Assembly (NCBI GenBank): GCA_016722065.1 | Contig: JADKGX010000001.1 | Span: 2,542,001-2,606,000 of the forward strand | Direction of reading: 5' to 3' | DNA: 64,000 nt | Origin: Planctomycetota bacterium | GTDB taxonomy: Bacteria; Planctomycetota; UBA8742; UBA2392 | In this document: piece by piece, positions 33,042 through 40,913 of the stretch | Position numbering within the stretch: position 1 is the first letter of the stretch | How the letters are laid out: each line of letters opens with the position of its first letter | The notes under the pieces: model-generated | Told to the model about the DNA's origin: nothing | What the model saw: the letters and a program-made list of their open reading frames with translations, nothing else | Databases searched by the model: none | Made by a program: the position numbers and the translations under genes

Positions 33042-35789
33042 TTATCTTCCGCGCAGCTTGGGGTTGAAAGCCTCGCGCAGACCCTCTCCCAGCAGGTTGA
33101 ATGCCAGCACCGTGAACAGGATCGCAACACCCGGAATCCAGGTCAGCCACGAGGCATCAAAGATGTACTCCCGGCCCTGGCTCAAAATCATACCCCAGGT
33201 GGTCTGGTCTTGTTTGGCGCCAATGCCCAGAAAGCTGAGAGTGCTTTCTGCAAGCACGGCGCCCGCGACGCCGATGCTTGCGCTGACCAGAACCGGGCTG
33301 ATGGCGTTGGGTACCAGGTGACGCCAGATAATGCGAAAGTCCGACAATCCCAACGAACGCGCGGCCTGCACGAAGTCTTGCTCACGCAGGCTCAGAATCT
33401 CCGCGCGAACAAACCGTGTCGTTCCCATCCAACTTGTCAGCCCAATGACGCCCATGGTGATGTACACGTCTTTTTCAAACACGGCCAGAATGGCAAGAAT
33501 CAAGAACAGCACCGGGATCGTCATGACTATTTCGGTAAAGCGCATCACAAGGTCGTCGACGGAAATTGTGGGCAGGTACACCACTTTCAGGCTGGCCATG
33601 CGGTCGTTGACCACCGATTGGCCAGCGGCCATCACCACCATCATCCCGACAATCAGCAACAGCACCAGCACGGTAGTTGTCAGGAAGTGGCTGGTGAAGC
33701 GATACATACCGTAGCGGTAGGTGCCATTGAGGTTTTCTGCGACTTGCATGGCAGTGCGCCCGTTGCGCACTTCGGTGTCGTATTTGATGACAAAGGCCTT
33801 GCGCAGTTTGCCGCGGCGGTCAATCAGGTCGTTGCTGCCCTGGACCTTAATCGGCGCCAATTGGCGCTCCAGTTCCACAGTTCGGGTCTGGGCGGCCCCG
33901 ACATCCTTGAGCTTGCCCACGGCTTCTGTGGATGCCACGAGAGTGAGGACATCCGCGTACCCCTTGCGCGCGTCTTTCCACTCCTGGGCGCACTTGGCGA
34001 TCGCGCCAGTGTTGACGGTCAGTTCGGCGAGAACTTCAGCCAGTCCGGCGTTCTCGAGCTTCTTGGATTCGCTTGTGGCCTTGGCCCATTCACTGGCAGC
34101 AATCTTCAGGGCGTCGGTGGGGGCTGTAGCAGAATCCATAAGCTCGCCCAGTCGCTTGACCTCCGCCTCAAGGTCTTTGCTGCTGTCAAATTTGAACTCC
34201 GCTACTGCTTTCAATGCCTTGGCAGCTGACTCAAGATACTTGTCCACGGCCTTTGAGTGGGCCGAATGGTCCAGTCCCAGCACGCTCGCTGCGGTCTCGG
34301 CGCGCAATGCAGCATCGGCCAGCTTTACGCGCGCCTGCGCCACACGAAGTTCTCGCAAAGCAAGCTCCACCGTGAACTGGCGCTGGCGAAGCGTGTCAAA
34401 GTTCTCGGCAGAGTCGCTCAACACGGCATTGAGGGATTCCTCGCAGGCTGTGATGGCGCCCAGTCGTTCTTCGAACAGCGACTCGGAACCATCAAGAACC
34501 CTCTCGACATAGGCTTGCCTGGCCAAGCCCAGCTGGCGCAATCTGGTCAATCGCTTGACCAGTTCGGCTGGATCAAAAGTCTTGGCGCGGGCGCCGGCGG
34601 CGGAGCTTTCCTCGGCCAGTTTGCGGCCTTCATCGCGGTTGCCGGCTTTGAACATCGCGTCGCGTTGCTCGCCCAGGCGCTTTTCGTCGGCCAGCGCGTC
34701 CCGGTTCTTGTCGGCATAGTCTTGCTGGAACGATTCCAGGTGATCCGCCCGCTGTTGTTGTTCGACGGCCAGTCGCAAGGCTTCCAGAAGGCTGCCGCGG
34801 TCCTTGGCGACATCGAAACGCGCCACCTGCATTTCCAGCAGTTTGAAGCGGACTTCAATGTCGAGCTGCCCGGCAAAAATCCATGCGGGCAGCGGCTCGT
34901 GCTGCTTTCCGTTGTTGGCTCTTGCCACTTCGTTGGCGGTCTTGCCGGAATCGTTGATCTGCTTACGGTGGTCCTGCGATTCGTCTTCAAAGGCTTTGAC
35001 GGTCTCGCCGTATTGGCGCAAATGCAGCAGCAGGTCGTAGGACTTGGTGTAAGTCTGGCTGGCCGCTTGAAACGTCATGCCTTCGGGCGTTGTGGTCTCA
35101 ATGTTTCTGTTGTAGGCGCTGAAGCCCGCTGTCAAGGCTACCGCAGCCAGAAAGAACCCGACGGGTTGAAACCGGCGGCCCAGTGCGGCCACGGCTAATT
35201 GAAACACAAACGACGCCATGCCCAGGGCGAAGCACACCCACGCTATCACTGGCAGTCCGGCTGCCAGCAGAATGCCCCAGATCATCATCAACAGCAGCGT
35301 TGCCAGCACTGGCAACCCTACCCGTGAACGCCCGAAGTATCCGGCGATGCCACCCAGCACGATGCCCAGAAACACCGAAATGCCGACGGCCAGAAAGCCG
35401 ATCGTCAAACTGATGGTGCTTCCGGACCACAGCCGGGCCAGTACGTCGCGACCCAGGTTGTCTGTGCCCAGGTAGTAAACTTTGTCTGGCTTGTCGGCCG
35501 CGTTGCTCTTGGAGCCCGGGCTGAGAAACGTGTCCTTGAGTTCGGTCTTGATCGGGTCCAGTGCCGCGTACTTGATGGCTTCCGTCTTGTAGCGGTCGCC
35601 CAGCAGCTCGGATTCCTCAAAGCGGATCAACTCATTGGAATCGGCCTGTTTGCCGGTCAGCAATGACCCAGTGACCGCCGCCGTGGCCAGCAGAAAGATC
35701 ATCACGGCTGCGGCAACTGCGGGCTTGTTGCGCAGAAAAATGCGCAGTGCGTCACCCAAGGGCGTGGTTCGCTTTTGAATCGTCGACAT
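33042..35789 (-). CDS. DppC/OppC-type ABC transporter permease with a very large internal insertion
   Basis: A 915-residue protein, about three times the family length of about 300. Residues 1-154 are the normal N-terminal part (GTDNLGRDVLARLWSGST, then two helices). Residues about 745-915 are the normal C-terminal part (DDLVMRFTEIVMTIPVLFL, the EAA loop ARSLGLSDFRIIWRHLVPN and ESTLSFLGIGA). Between them lie about 590 extra residues. These comprise roughly three helices at 160-225, a long helical, Lys/Glu-rich, coiled-coil-prone section at 240-690, and one helix at 700-722. The insertion sits where the second and third core helices meet. The gene closes the three-gene transporter operon. No ATPase gene is present in this window. 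Confidence 0.9.
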   Translation of the reverse strand: MSTIQKRTTPLGDALRIFLRNKPAVAAAVMIFLLATAAVTGSLLTGKQADSNELIRFEESELLGDRYKTEAIKYAALDPIKTELKDTFLSPGSKSNAADKPDKVYYLGTDNLGRDVLARLWSGSTISLTIGFLAVGISVFLGIVLGGIAGYFGRSRVGLPVLATLLLMMIWGILLAAGLPVIAWVCFALGMASFVFQLAVAALGRRFQPVGFFLAAVALTAGFSAYNRNIETTTPEGMTFQAASQTYTKSYDLLLHLRQYGETVKAFEDESQDHRKQINDSGKTANEVARANNGKQHEPLPAWIFAGQLDIEVRFKLLEMQVARFDVAKDRGSLLEALRLAVEQQQRADHLESFQQDYADKNRDALADEKRLGEQRDAMFKAGNRDEGRKLAEESSAAGARAKTFDPAELVKRLTRLRQLGLARQAYVERVLDGSESLFEERLGAITACEESLNAVLSDSAENFDTLRQRQFTVELALRELRVAQARVKLADAALRAETAASVLGLDHSAHSKAVDKYLESAAKALKAVAEFKFDSSKDLEAEVKRLGELMDSATAPTDALKIAASEWAKATSESKKLENAGLAEVLAELTVNTGAIAKCAQEWKDARKGYADVLTLVASTEAVGKLKDVGAAQTRTVELERQLAPIKVQGSNDLIDRRGKLRKAFVIKYDTEVRNGRTAMQVAENLNGTYRYGMYRFTSHFLTTTVLVLLLIVGMMVVMAAGQSVVNDRMASLKVVYLPTISVDDLVMRFTEIVMTIPVLFLILAILAVFEKDVYITMGVIGLTSWMGTTRFVRAEILSLREQDFVQAARSLGLSDFRIIWRHLVPNAISPVLVSASIGVAGAVLAESTLSFLGIGAKQDQTTWGMILSQGREYIFDASWLTWIPGVAILFTVLAFNLLGEGLREAFNPKLRGR

Positions 35790-35801
35790 GCTTGAGGTCC
35801 C

Positions 35802-36806
35802 TTAGGAAAGTCTGACGCGTGGGTCGACCACACTCAGCATGATGTCCGAAATCAGAATCCCGATCAGCGTAAGCGCCGAGCCCACAAACAGGCTGGCCAT
35901 CACGATGTAGATATCGCGGGTGAACACGGCTTCAAACACCCAGCGACCAAGCCCGGGCCAACCGAAAATCGCCTCAAACACTACCGAGCCACCAAACACC
36001 GAAGGTAGCAGACCCGCCAGCATGGTGATAAACGGCAGCGCGGCCGGTCGCAACGCGTGTTTGTAGTACACGGTGTCCCGGTCCAGTCCCTTGGCTTTTG
36101 CAGTGCGTATGTAGTCGTGGTCCATCACTTCCAGCATCTGGCCCTTCACGTAGCGAGTCAGGGTAGCCACGCCGGTAAGCGACGCCACCATGGCTGGAAT
36201 GGCCACGTGCCAGGTGCGATCAAAGAACTCTCGTGGACCTTCCAGTTCAACACCGATCGTTTCCGGCGACACGATCGGAATGCCCAGCGTTTTGGTGAAG
36301 AAGCCAATGATCAGAATGCTGATCCAGAAACCCGGAAAGGCAATCAACGTGTAGCTGATTACTGTGATCGCGCGGTCCTTGAACGTGTTTCGTCGCAGGG
36401 CCGAATAAATGCCGATCGGGAAAGATAGAGACCAGATGACCAGCGTATCGATGATGATCAGCGGCAACGTGACCTTGGCCTTGCGCCACATGGTGGGCAG
36501 CACGGATTCTTTGCTGGTTTCGCTGGTCAGCTTCCAGGTGTGGTCGCCCTCGGATGTCGACGGCGTGGCCACGGCCCACAGGTCGGAAAAGAACTTGCCA
36601 TAGAAGTCCAGGTACTTTTTGACGACGGGGTCGTCATAGCCGATCTCGTCCCGGCGGCGCTCCAGGTCTGCGTCCGTCTTCTTGGGGTCCAACTGGCTGG
36701 CCAAGGGGTCACCTGGCGCCAGCGCGACGATTAGAAAACTGATGATACTGACGATGAACAGCGTCAGCCCCATCTGGAAGACACGTCGAAGAATATACGT
36801 CAGCAT
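35802..36806 (-). CDS. DppB/OppB-type ABC transporter permease
   Basis: A 334-residue permease of normal length for dipeptide/oligopeptide or nickel ABC importers. It starts MLTYILRRVFQMGLTLFIV and has APGDPLASQL. The EAA loop is YIRTAKAKGLDRDTVYYKHA, followed by ALPFITMLAGLLPSVFGGSV and FGWPGLGRWVFEAVFTRD. About six helices are visible. It is 3 bp from the binding-protein gene and 12 bp from the enlarged permease, so the three are one operon. Only residues about 65-105 form a modest extra loop. Confidence 0.94.
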   Translation of the reverse strand: MLTYILRRVFQMGLTLFIVSIISFLIVALAPGDPLASQLDPKKTDADLERRRDEIGYDDPVVKKYLDFYGKFFSDLWAVATPSTSEGDHTWKLTSETSKESVLPTMWRKAKVTLPLIIIDTLVIWSLSFPIGIYSALRRNTFKDRAITVISYTLIAFPGFWISILIIGFFTKTLGIPIVSPETIGVELEGPREFFDRTWHVAIPAMVASLTGVATLTRYVKGQMLEVMDHDYIRTAKAKGLDRDTVYYKHALRPAALPFITMLAGLLPSVFGGSVVFEAIFGWPGLGRWVFEAVFTRDIYIVMASLFVGSALTLIGILISDIMLSVVDPRVRLS

Positions 36807-36809
36807 CGG

Positions 36810-39371
36810 CTACCTCTTGAAGTCTTCCGGTTTCCAGGTGGGCGCTTCCTCAACGCGTTTGATCTCGCCGATGAAGTACTTCAGGTTGGCCCGGGCGTTT
36901 TTGACAAAGTCGTGGTTGATCGGGCGGTCCTCATACTTGGGTGTGCCATCGGCGTTAGTGCCCACTTTCTTGCGCCAGACCACGCGGTTGTCCATCACGC
37001 TGGTGGCCATGGGCGAATACAGGAAGACGTACGGGAAATCCGCGCCGATTTCGCGGAAGATCTCGTGGCTCATTTTGACCTGCTGGTCGTAGTCGTAGAT
37101 CTTCAGGATGGCGTCCATCAGTTTGTCGGCCTTGGGGTTTGAATAGGCTGCCAGGTTCAACCCGCCCTTAGTGGGCCAACACTCGGTGTGCCACAACTGG
37201 CGCGAATCAAAGTCAATGCCGCCGGACCAGCCCAGTACGCAGACGTCAAATTTCAGCGCCATCACGTATTGCTGAATGAAGACATTCCATTCGTATTCGC
37301 GATAGTCCACGTCTACGCCCAGCTTCTGCCAGTTTTCCTTGGCCAGCAAGGCCGTGTTCATGCGGGCTCCGCCGCCGGTGCTGTTGATGAACTCCAGGCG
37401 CAAGGGCTTGCCGTCTTTGACCAGCTTGCCGTTGACGTCCTGATAGCCGCAGGACAGCAGGATCGCGCGTGCTTCGTCCGGGTCGTAAGGCAGGAACTTG
37501 ATCTTTTCGGTCTTGCCTTTGCGTGCCACGACCTTGCCGTCGGCATCTTTGGTATCAGTTAGCCAGGTGTGCTCCAGCATGAAATCGGGGTCGTACCACG
37601 GCAGCACCGGATAGGCCGGGCCGTTGATGCGCACGCCCTGGCCGTATACTACGTATTTGAGAATCTGCTCCACGTCGATGGCCATGGAAAGCGCCATGCG
37701 CACGCGCTTGTCGGCCAGGTCGGGCTTACTGCAGTTGAACGACAAGTACTCGTACTGGTTGGGCAAACGCTTGATCACGCTGAACTGGTCGGTTTTCTCT
37801 TCATAGCGGTCGACCTGGAAGTCGCGCGGGCCGTACATGTCCAGACCGCCGGTGTTGAACACTACCTCGGCCGTTTCGCGACCCATGTTGGGGTCGAACA
37901 CGTAGTAGTCAATGAACTGGTATTCGGGTTTACGGTCCCAATAGAATTCGTTGCGGCGAAGGCGGCAACGCATGCCGTTCTGCCACAGCGGGCGTGCATT
38001 GCCGTTGAGGGGTTCCAACACCATGAAGCCCAGCACCGAAGGCCAGCTGCGAAAGTCGCGTTCGCGACTGACAAGCTGCTTCATCGGGTTGTAGGCCGCG
38101 TGCGTCTGGCCACTGTCGGCGGGTCCTTTGCCCTTACGAATAGCCTCTTCCTTCCAAGCCATCGAGTTCCATACGTGATAGGGCAAAATGGACCCGGCCA
38201 GGTCACCCAGTGCTGGCGAGTACAGTTCGCCGTACTCTACTTCTAATCGGTAGGGGTCGCCTTCCACCATGCGAATGTCCCCAATGCTGGTGTAGCTGGA
38301 CATGCGCGGGCTTTTGAAATCCGGGCTGCGGATTAGATCGAATGTCAGCTTGGGGTCGCGGGCAGTGAACTCTGGCCCCTTGCCCCACCAGCAGCCCTTG
38401 GCTTCGTCGCTGAAGCGCTCTGAATAATTGCGGGCCGTATATTTGCCTTGTTCCGGTTTCTCGATCAGCCCTCGTTCTTTGAGCTTGCCAATCGCTTCGG
38501 CTTCGCTGACGGCTGTGACCCATCCGCACGGTTCGCCATCGCACGTGCACTGCCAGACGGTTTTCGGGTCGTCAAAGAACGGGCCGTCAGTCCAGTAGAT
38601 CCCTTTGCGTAACTGAAATTCCAGAGTCGGCGCATGGGTCATGACGGTGTTGTCCTGCTTTGCCAGCACCGCCTCGATCTTGCCCTGAAGGTTCTGCAAC
38701 GTCAGTGCTGCCCGCTTGTCCTTGGGCACGTTGGCAAATGCGGCGGCTGCCGCGGTTTCAGCGTCGAAACTGGGCCAGGGTTTGCGGCCGATTTCTTTTT
38801 CCAGAACCAACTCAAACTCGGGCTCAATGGCCGCAGCAATCTTGCCCTTTTCAGGCTTCGGGGCGAGCATCAATTCGACTTGCGCGGGACGCAGCAGGCG
38901 CGCAACAAGTTGGTCTTCTGCCACCGTGGCACCTTCGGCCAGGGTTTTCCCGCTATCCAGGTCCATGACGATGTCGGCTTGGGCTGCCGCAGCCTGCCTG
39001 TAGGAAACGAGCTTCTCTCCAAACAGGCGTTTGAGGACTGTTTGGAATTCGTCCTGAGTCAACCCCTCCGGCACACGAGTAACAACTTTGTGCTTCACCA
39101 CCACCGTCTCCGCGAGGCCGGGCTCCATCTCGTAGTCTTGATTGATTTTGATCAGGCCCTCGAAGAAGTAGTCACTGATCGTGCTGTCCGTGGTCTTTGT
39201 GCTTGTCCAGGGGTTCATGTCCTCAGGGTTGGCACCCATGTACAGCATCAGCCGGTTGAGGCGGCTTTCGTTGTCGGAAACGGTAGAGGTCTTGGGCACC
39301 CAGAACACGGCCTGTACCAGAAACACCAACAGCAAGATGGGCAGTACGACCAGCGAGCGCTTGATCCACAT
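36810..39371 (-). CDS. Family 5 extracellular solute-binding protein with two insertions (DppA/OppA-like)
   Basis: An 853-residue exported or membrane-anchored binding protein, against about 500-600 for the family. An N-terminal hydrophobic segment (VVLPILLLVFLVQAVFWV) acts as signal or anchor. Core motifs are TSDYFFEGL-like near 65 and LEFQLRKGIYWTDG near 250. The C-terminal lobe has NCSKPDLADKRVRMALSMAI. Insertion 1 (about 93-245) is Ala/Glu/Lys-rich and helical. Insertion 2 (about 264-331) splits the usual DG-x-P-x-T-A-x-D segment and contains WQCTCDGEPCGWVTA with three Cys. It is the first gene of the operon with the two permeases. The ligand could be a peptide or something else. Confidence 0.9.
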   Translation of the reverse strand: MWIKRSLVVLPILLLVFLVQAVFWVPKTSTVSDNESRLNRLMLYMGANPEDMNPWTSTKTTDSTISDYFFEGLIKINQDYEMEPGLAETVVVKHKVVTRVPEGLTQDEFQTVLKRLFGEKLVSYRQAAAAQADIVMDLDSGKTLAEGATVAEDQLVARLLRPAQVELMLAPKPEKGKIAAAIEPEFELVLEKEIGRKPWPSFDAETAAAAAFANVPKDKRAALTLQNLQGKIEAVLAKQDNTVMTHAPTLEFQLRKGIYWTDGPFFDDPKTVWQCTCDGEPCGWVTAVSEAEAIGKLKERGLIEKPEQGKYTARNYSERFSDEAKGCWWGKGPEFTARDPKLTFDLIRSPDFKSPRMSSYTSIGDIRMVEGDPYRLEVEYGELYSPALGDLAGSILPYHVWNSMAWKEEAIRKGKGPADSGQTHAAYNPMKQLVSRERDFRSWPSVLGFMVLEPLNGNARPLWQNGMRCRLRRNEFYWDRKPEYQFIDYYVFDPNMGRETAEVVFNTGGLDMYGPRDFQVDRYEEKTDQFSVIKRLPNQYEYLSFNCSKPDLADKRVRMALSMAIDVEQILKYVVYGQGVRINGPAYPVLPWYDPDFMLEHTWLTDTKDADGKVVARKGKTEKIKFLPYDPDEARAILLSCGYQDVNGKLVKDGKPLRLEFINSTGGGARMNTALLAKENWQKLGVDVDYREYEWNVFIQQYVMALKFDVCVLGWSGGIDFDSRQLWHTECWPTKGGLNLAAYSNPKADKLMDAILKIYDYDQQVKMSHEIFREIGADFPYVFLYSPMATSVMDNRVVWRKKVGTNADGTPKYEDRPINHDFVKNARANLKYFIGEIKRVEEAPTWKPEDFKR

Positions 39372-39458
39372 GGCTTCTACTCTCTGGCGCGACTTGCCCC
39401 CTTATGGGACAGTCACGCCGCTTTGCAACTGCCGCCTCGGGGCGGCCAAACGACAACC

Positions 39459-39863
39459 ATGGCCGACGACCGACGCATTCAACGAATCCAAAGCCGCATC
39501 CGGCAAGACGTTGCCGAACTGTTTTTGGCGGAGCTCAAGGACCCTCGAATGAGGGGTCTTATATCCATTACGCGCGTCAAGGTCAGCAAGGACCTGACAA
39601 ACGCGCGAGTTTACTATTCCGTGCTGGGGTCGGATTCCGACAAGCGCACCGTGGAACGCTTCATTGAATCCGTTACCCCCATGGTGCAGCGCCACGTGGT
39701 GGAGGGCCTGAAGATCCGCGTCGCGCCCCGGGTCATTTTCACCTACGATGACTCGATTGCAAAGCAGGAGTCGGTCTCTAAGCTGATTGACCAGGCACTT
39801 GCGTCGGACCGCAAGGCGGCCACCGGACGGCAGGCGGATTCCCAGGCGGATTCTGAAGAATAG
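39459..39863 (+). CDS. rbfA: Ribosome-binding factor A
   Basis: A 134-residue KH-like protein that helps 30S subunit maturation. It starts MADDRRIQRIQSRIRQDVAE and has ELKDPRMRGLISITRVKVSKD, shown here by its halves ELKDPRMRGLI and SITRVKVSKDL, then NARVYYSVLG and the RVAPRVIFTYDDS stretch. The C-terminal tail is acidic and Gln-rich. The start at 39459 is chosen because the family begins here; the open frame extends upstream but without RbfA similarity. It diverges from the transporter operon 87 bp away. Confidence 0.95.
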   Translation: MADDRRIQRIQSRIRQDVAELFLAELKDPRMRGLISITRVKVSKDLTNARVYYSVLGSDSDKRTVERFIESVTPMVQRHVVEGLKIRVAPRVIFTYDDSIAKQESVSKLIDQALASDRKAATGRQADSQADSEE

Positions 39864-39888
39864 GCGCGGCCCCGGCCGCGAAGGAACC

Positions 39889-40356
39889 ATGCCACGAGCG
39901 GTCAAAGCCGTTGCCACGGAACTACTTGGCAAATTCGACAGCTATCTTCAGCGCAAGTCGCTGAAGCTGACGGCGCAGCGCCGTCGTATCGTCGAGCAGA
40001 TTCTGGGCATGGACAAAACCCACTTCGCCGCGGACGACCTGGTCGACGAATTCCGCGACCAGAAGCCACGGGTCAGCAAGGCCACGGTCTATCGCGCCCT
40101 GGGCGTTCTGGTGGAAGCCGGAATTCTGGAGCAACACGATTTCGGTGAATCTCACAAGGTCTTTGAGCTGTCCGAGGGACGCGACCACCACGACCATTGC
40201 ATGTGCACGCGCTGCGGCAAGATCATTGAGTTTCACAGCGACGAAATGGAAGCGCTGCAGGAACGCGTGGCCGCGGGTCTGGGCTTTCACCCCACACACC
40301 ACAGCCAGAAAATCTTCGGCATCTGCAAAGACTGCTGGAAGCAAGGCCAGCGCTGA
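39889..40356 (+). CDS. Fur-family metal-responsive transcriptional regulator
   Basis: A 155-residue Fur/PerR/Zur-type repressor. The winged helix has LKLTAQRRRIVEQIL and VSKATVYRALGVLVEAGIL. The metal-binding half has the His-rich GRDHHDHCMCTRCGKIIEF, with a CxxC zinc site paired with the C-terminal CKDC. This supports the Fur rather than the Zur subgroup only weakly. AAGGA lies 5 bases before the ATG. It sits between rbfA and the Rieske/cytochrome b genes, so it may control the latter, but no box was confirmed. Confidence 0.93.
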   Translation: MPRAVKAVATELLGKFDSYLQRKSLKLTAQRRRIVEQILGMDKTHFAADDLVDEFRDQKPRVSKATVYRALGVLVEAGILEQHDFGESHKVFELSEGRDHHDHCMCTRCGKIIEFHSDEMEALQERVAAGLGFHPTHHSQKIFGICKDCWKQGQR

Positions 40357-40364
40357 CCCGCACC

Positions 40365-40913
40365 ATGACTGAACGCATGCCGCAGCCGGAATTCGGGGAC
40401 CGACGCACGTTTCTGCGTGTGGTAATCTTTGGCGGTATTGCGCTGGGCGCGGCTGGTGTGGGGCTGATCGCGGCTGCGCCAAGGCCCCAGGATGGCCCCG
40501 ATGCGGCCCTGCTGCCGTTGCTGCCCATGGCCGACCTTGCGAAGCTGCAAAAGGCCAAGCCCCTGGGCGCAGAACTTTCGCTTTCGCGCCGCGACGGCTG
40601 GCGTGTGCGAACGCTGCGTCAAAGGGTTTACATTTTGCGGGTGGCCGATGGCGACACAGCGGCGGCCTTCAAGGTTTTCAGCGCCGTTTGTCCGCATGCC
40701 GGCTGCGAAGTGGAATTGAAGGAAACCCAGTACGTGTGTCCCTGTCACCAAGCCAAGTTCGACACCCAGGGCGAAAAGGTCAGTGGCCCCGCGCCGCGCG
40801 GCCTGGACCCCCTGGACGTCGAAGTCTCGGACTTGCAAGGCGCGCCCTGGTTGAAGGTGCGTTGGCAGGACTTTGTGGTTGGCCTTGAGGAACGCGTGGC
40901 CCGCAAGGCATGA
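40365..40913 (+). CDS. Rieske iron-sulfur protein
   Basis: A 182-residue Rieske subunit. The N-terminus has a twin-arginine-like start (DRRTFLRVVIFGGIALGAAG) that acts as membrane anchor. The 2Fe-2S site is intact: CPHAGC (C-x-H...C) and, 15 residues later, CPCHQAKFD (C-x-x-H). The lid Pro segment is SGPAPRGLDPLDV. The fold is that of the bc1/b6f Rieske subunit, receiving electrons from quinol. It overlaps the cytochrome b gene by ATGA, so both probably form one complex. Confidence 0.95.
   Translation: MTERMPQPEFGDRRTFLRVVIFGGIALGAAGVGLIAAAPRPQDGPDAALLPLLPMADLAKLQKAKPLGAELSLSRRDGWRVRTLRQRVYILRVADGDTAAAFKVFSAVCPHAGCEVELKETQYVCPCHQAKFDTQGEKVSGPAPRGLDPLDVEVSDLQGAPWLKVRWQDFVVGLEERVARKA

Noticed and set aside
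38634..39458. Upstream extension of the rbfA frame to 38634
   Set aside because: It overlaps the binding-protein gene on the minus strand; the RbfA family begins at 39459.
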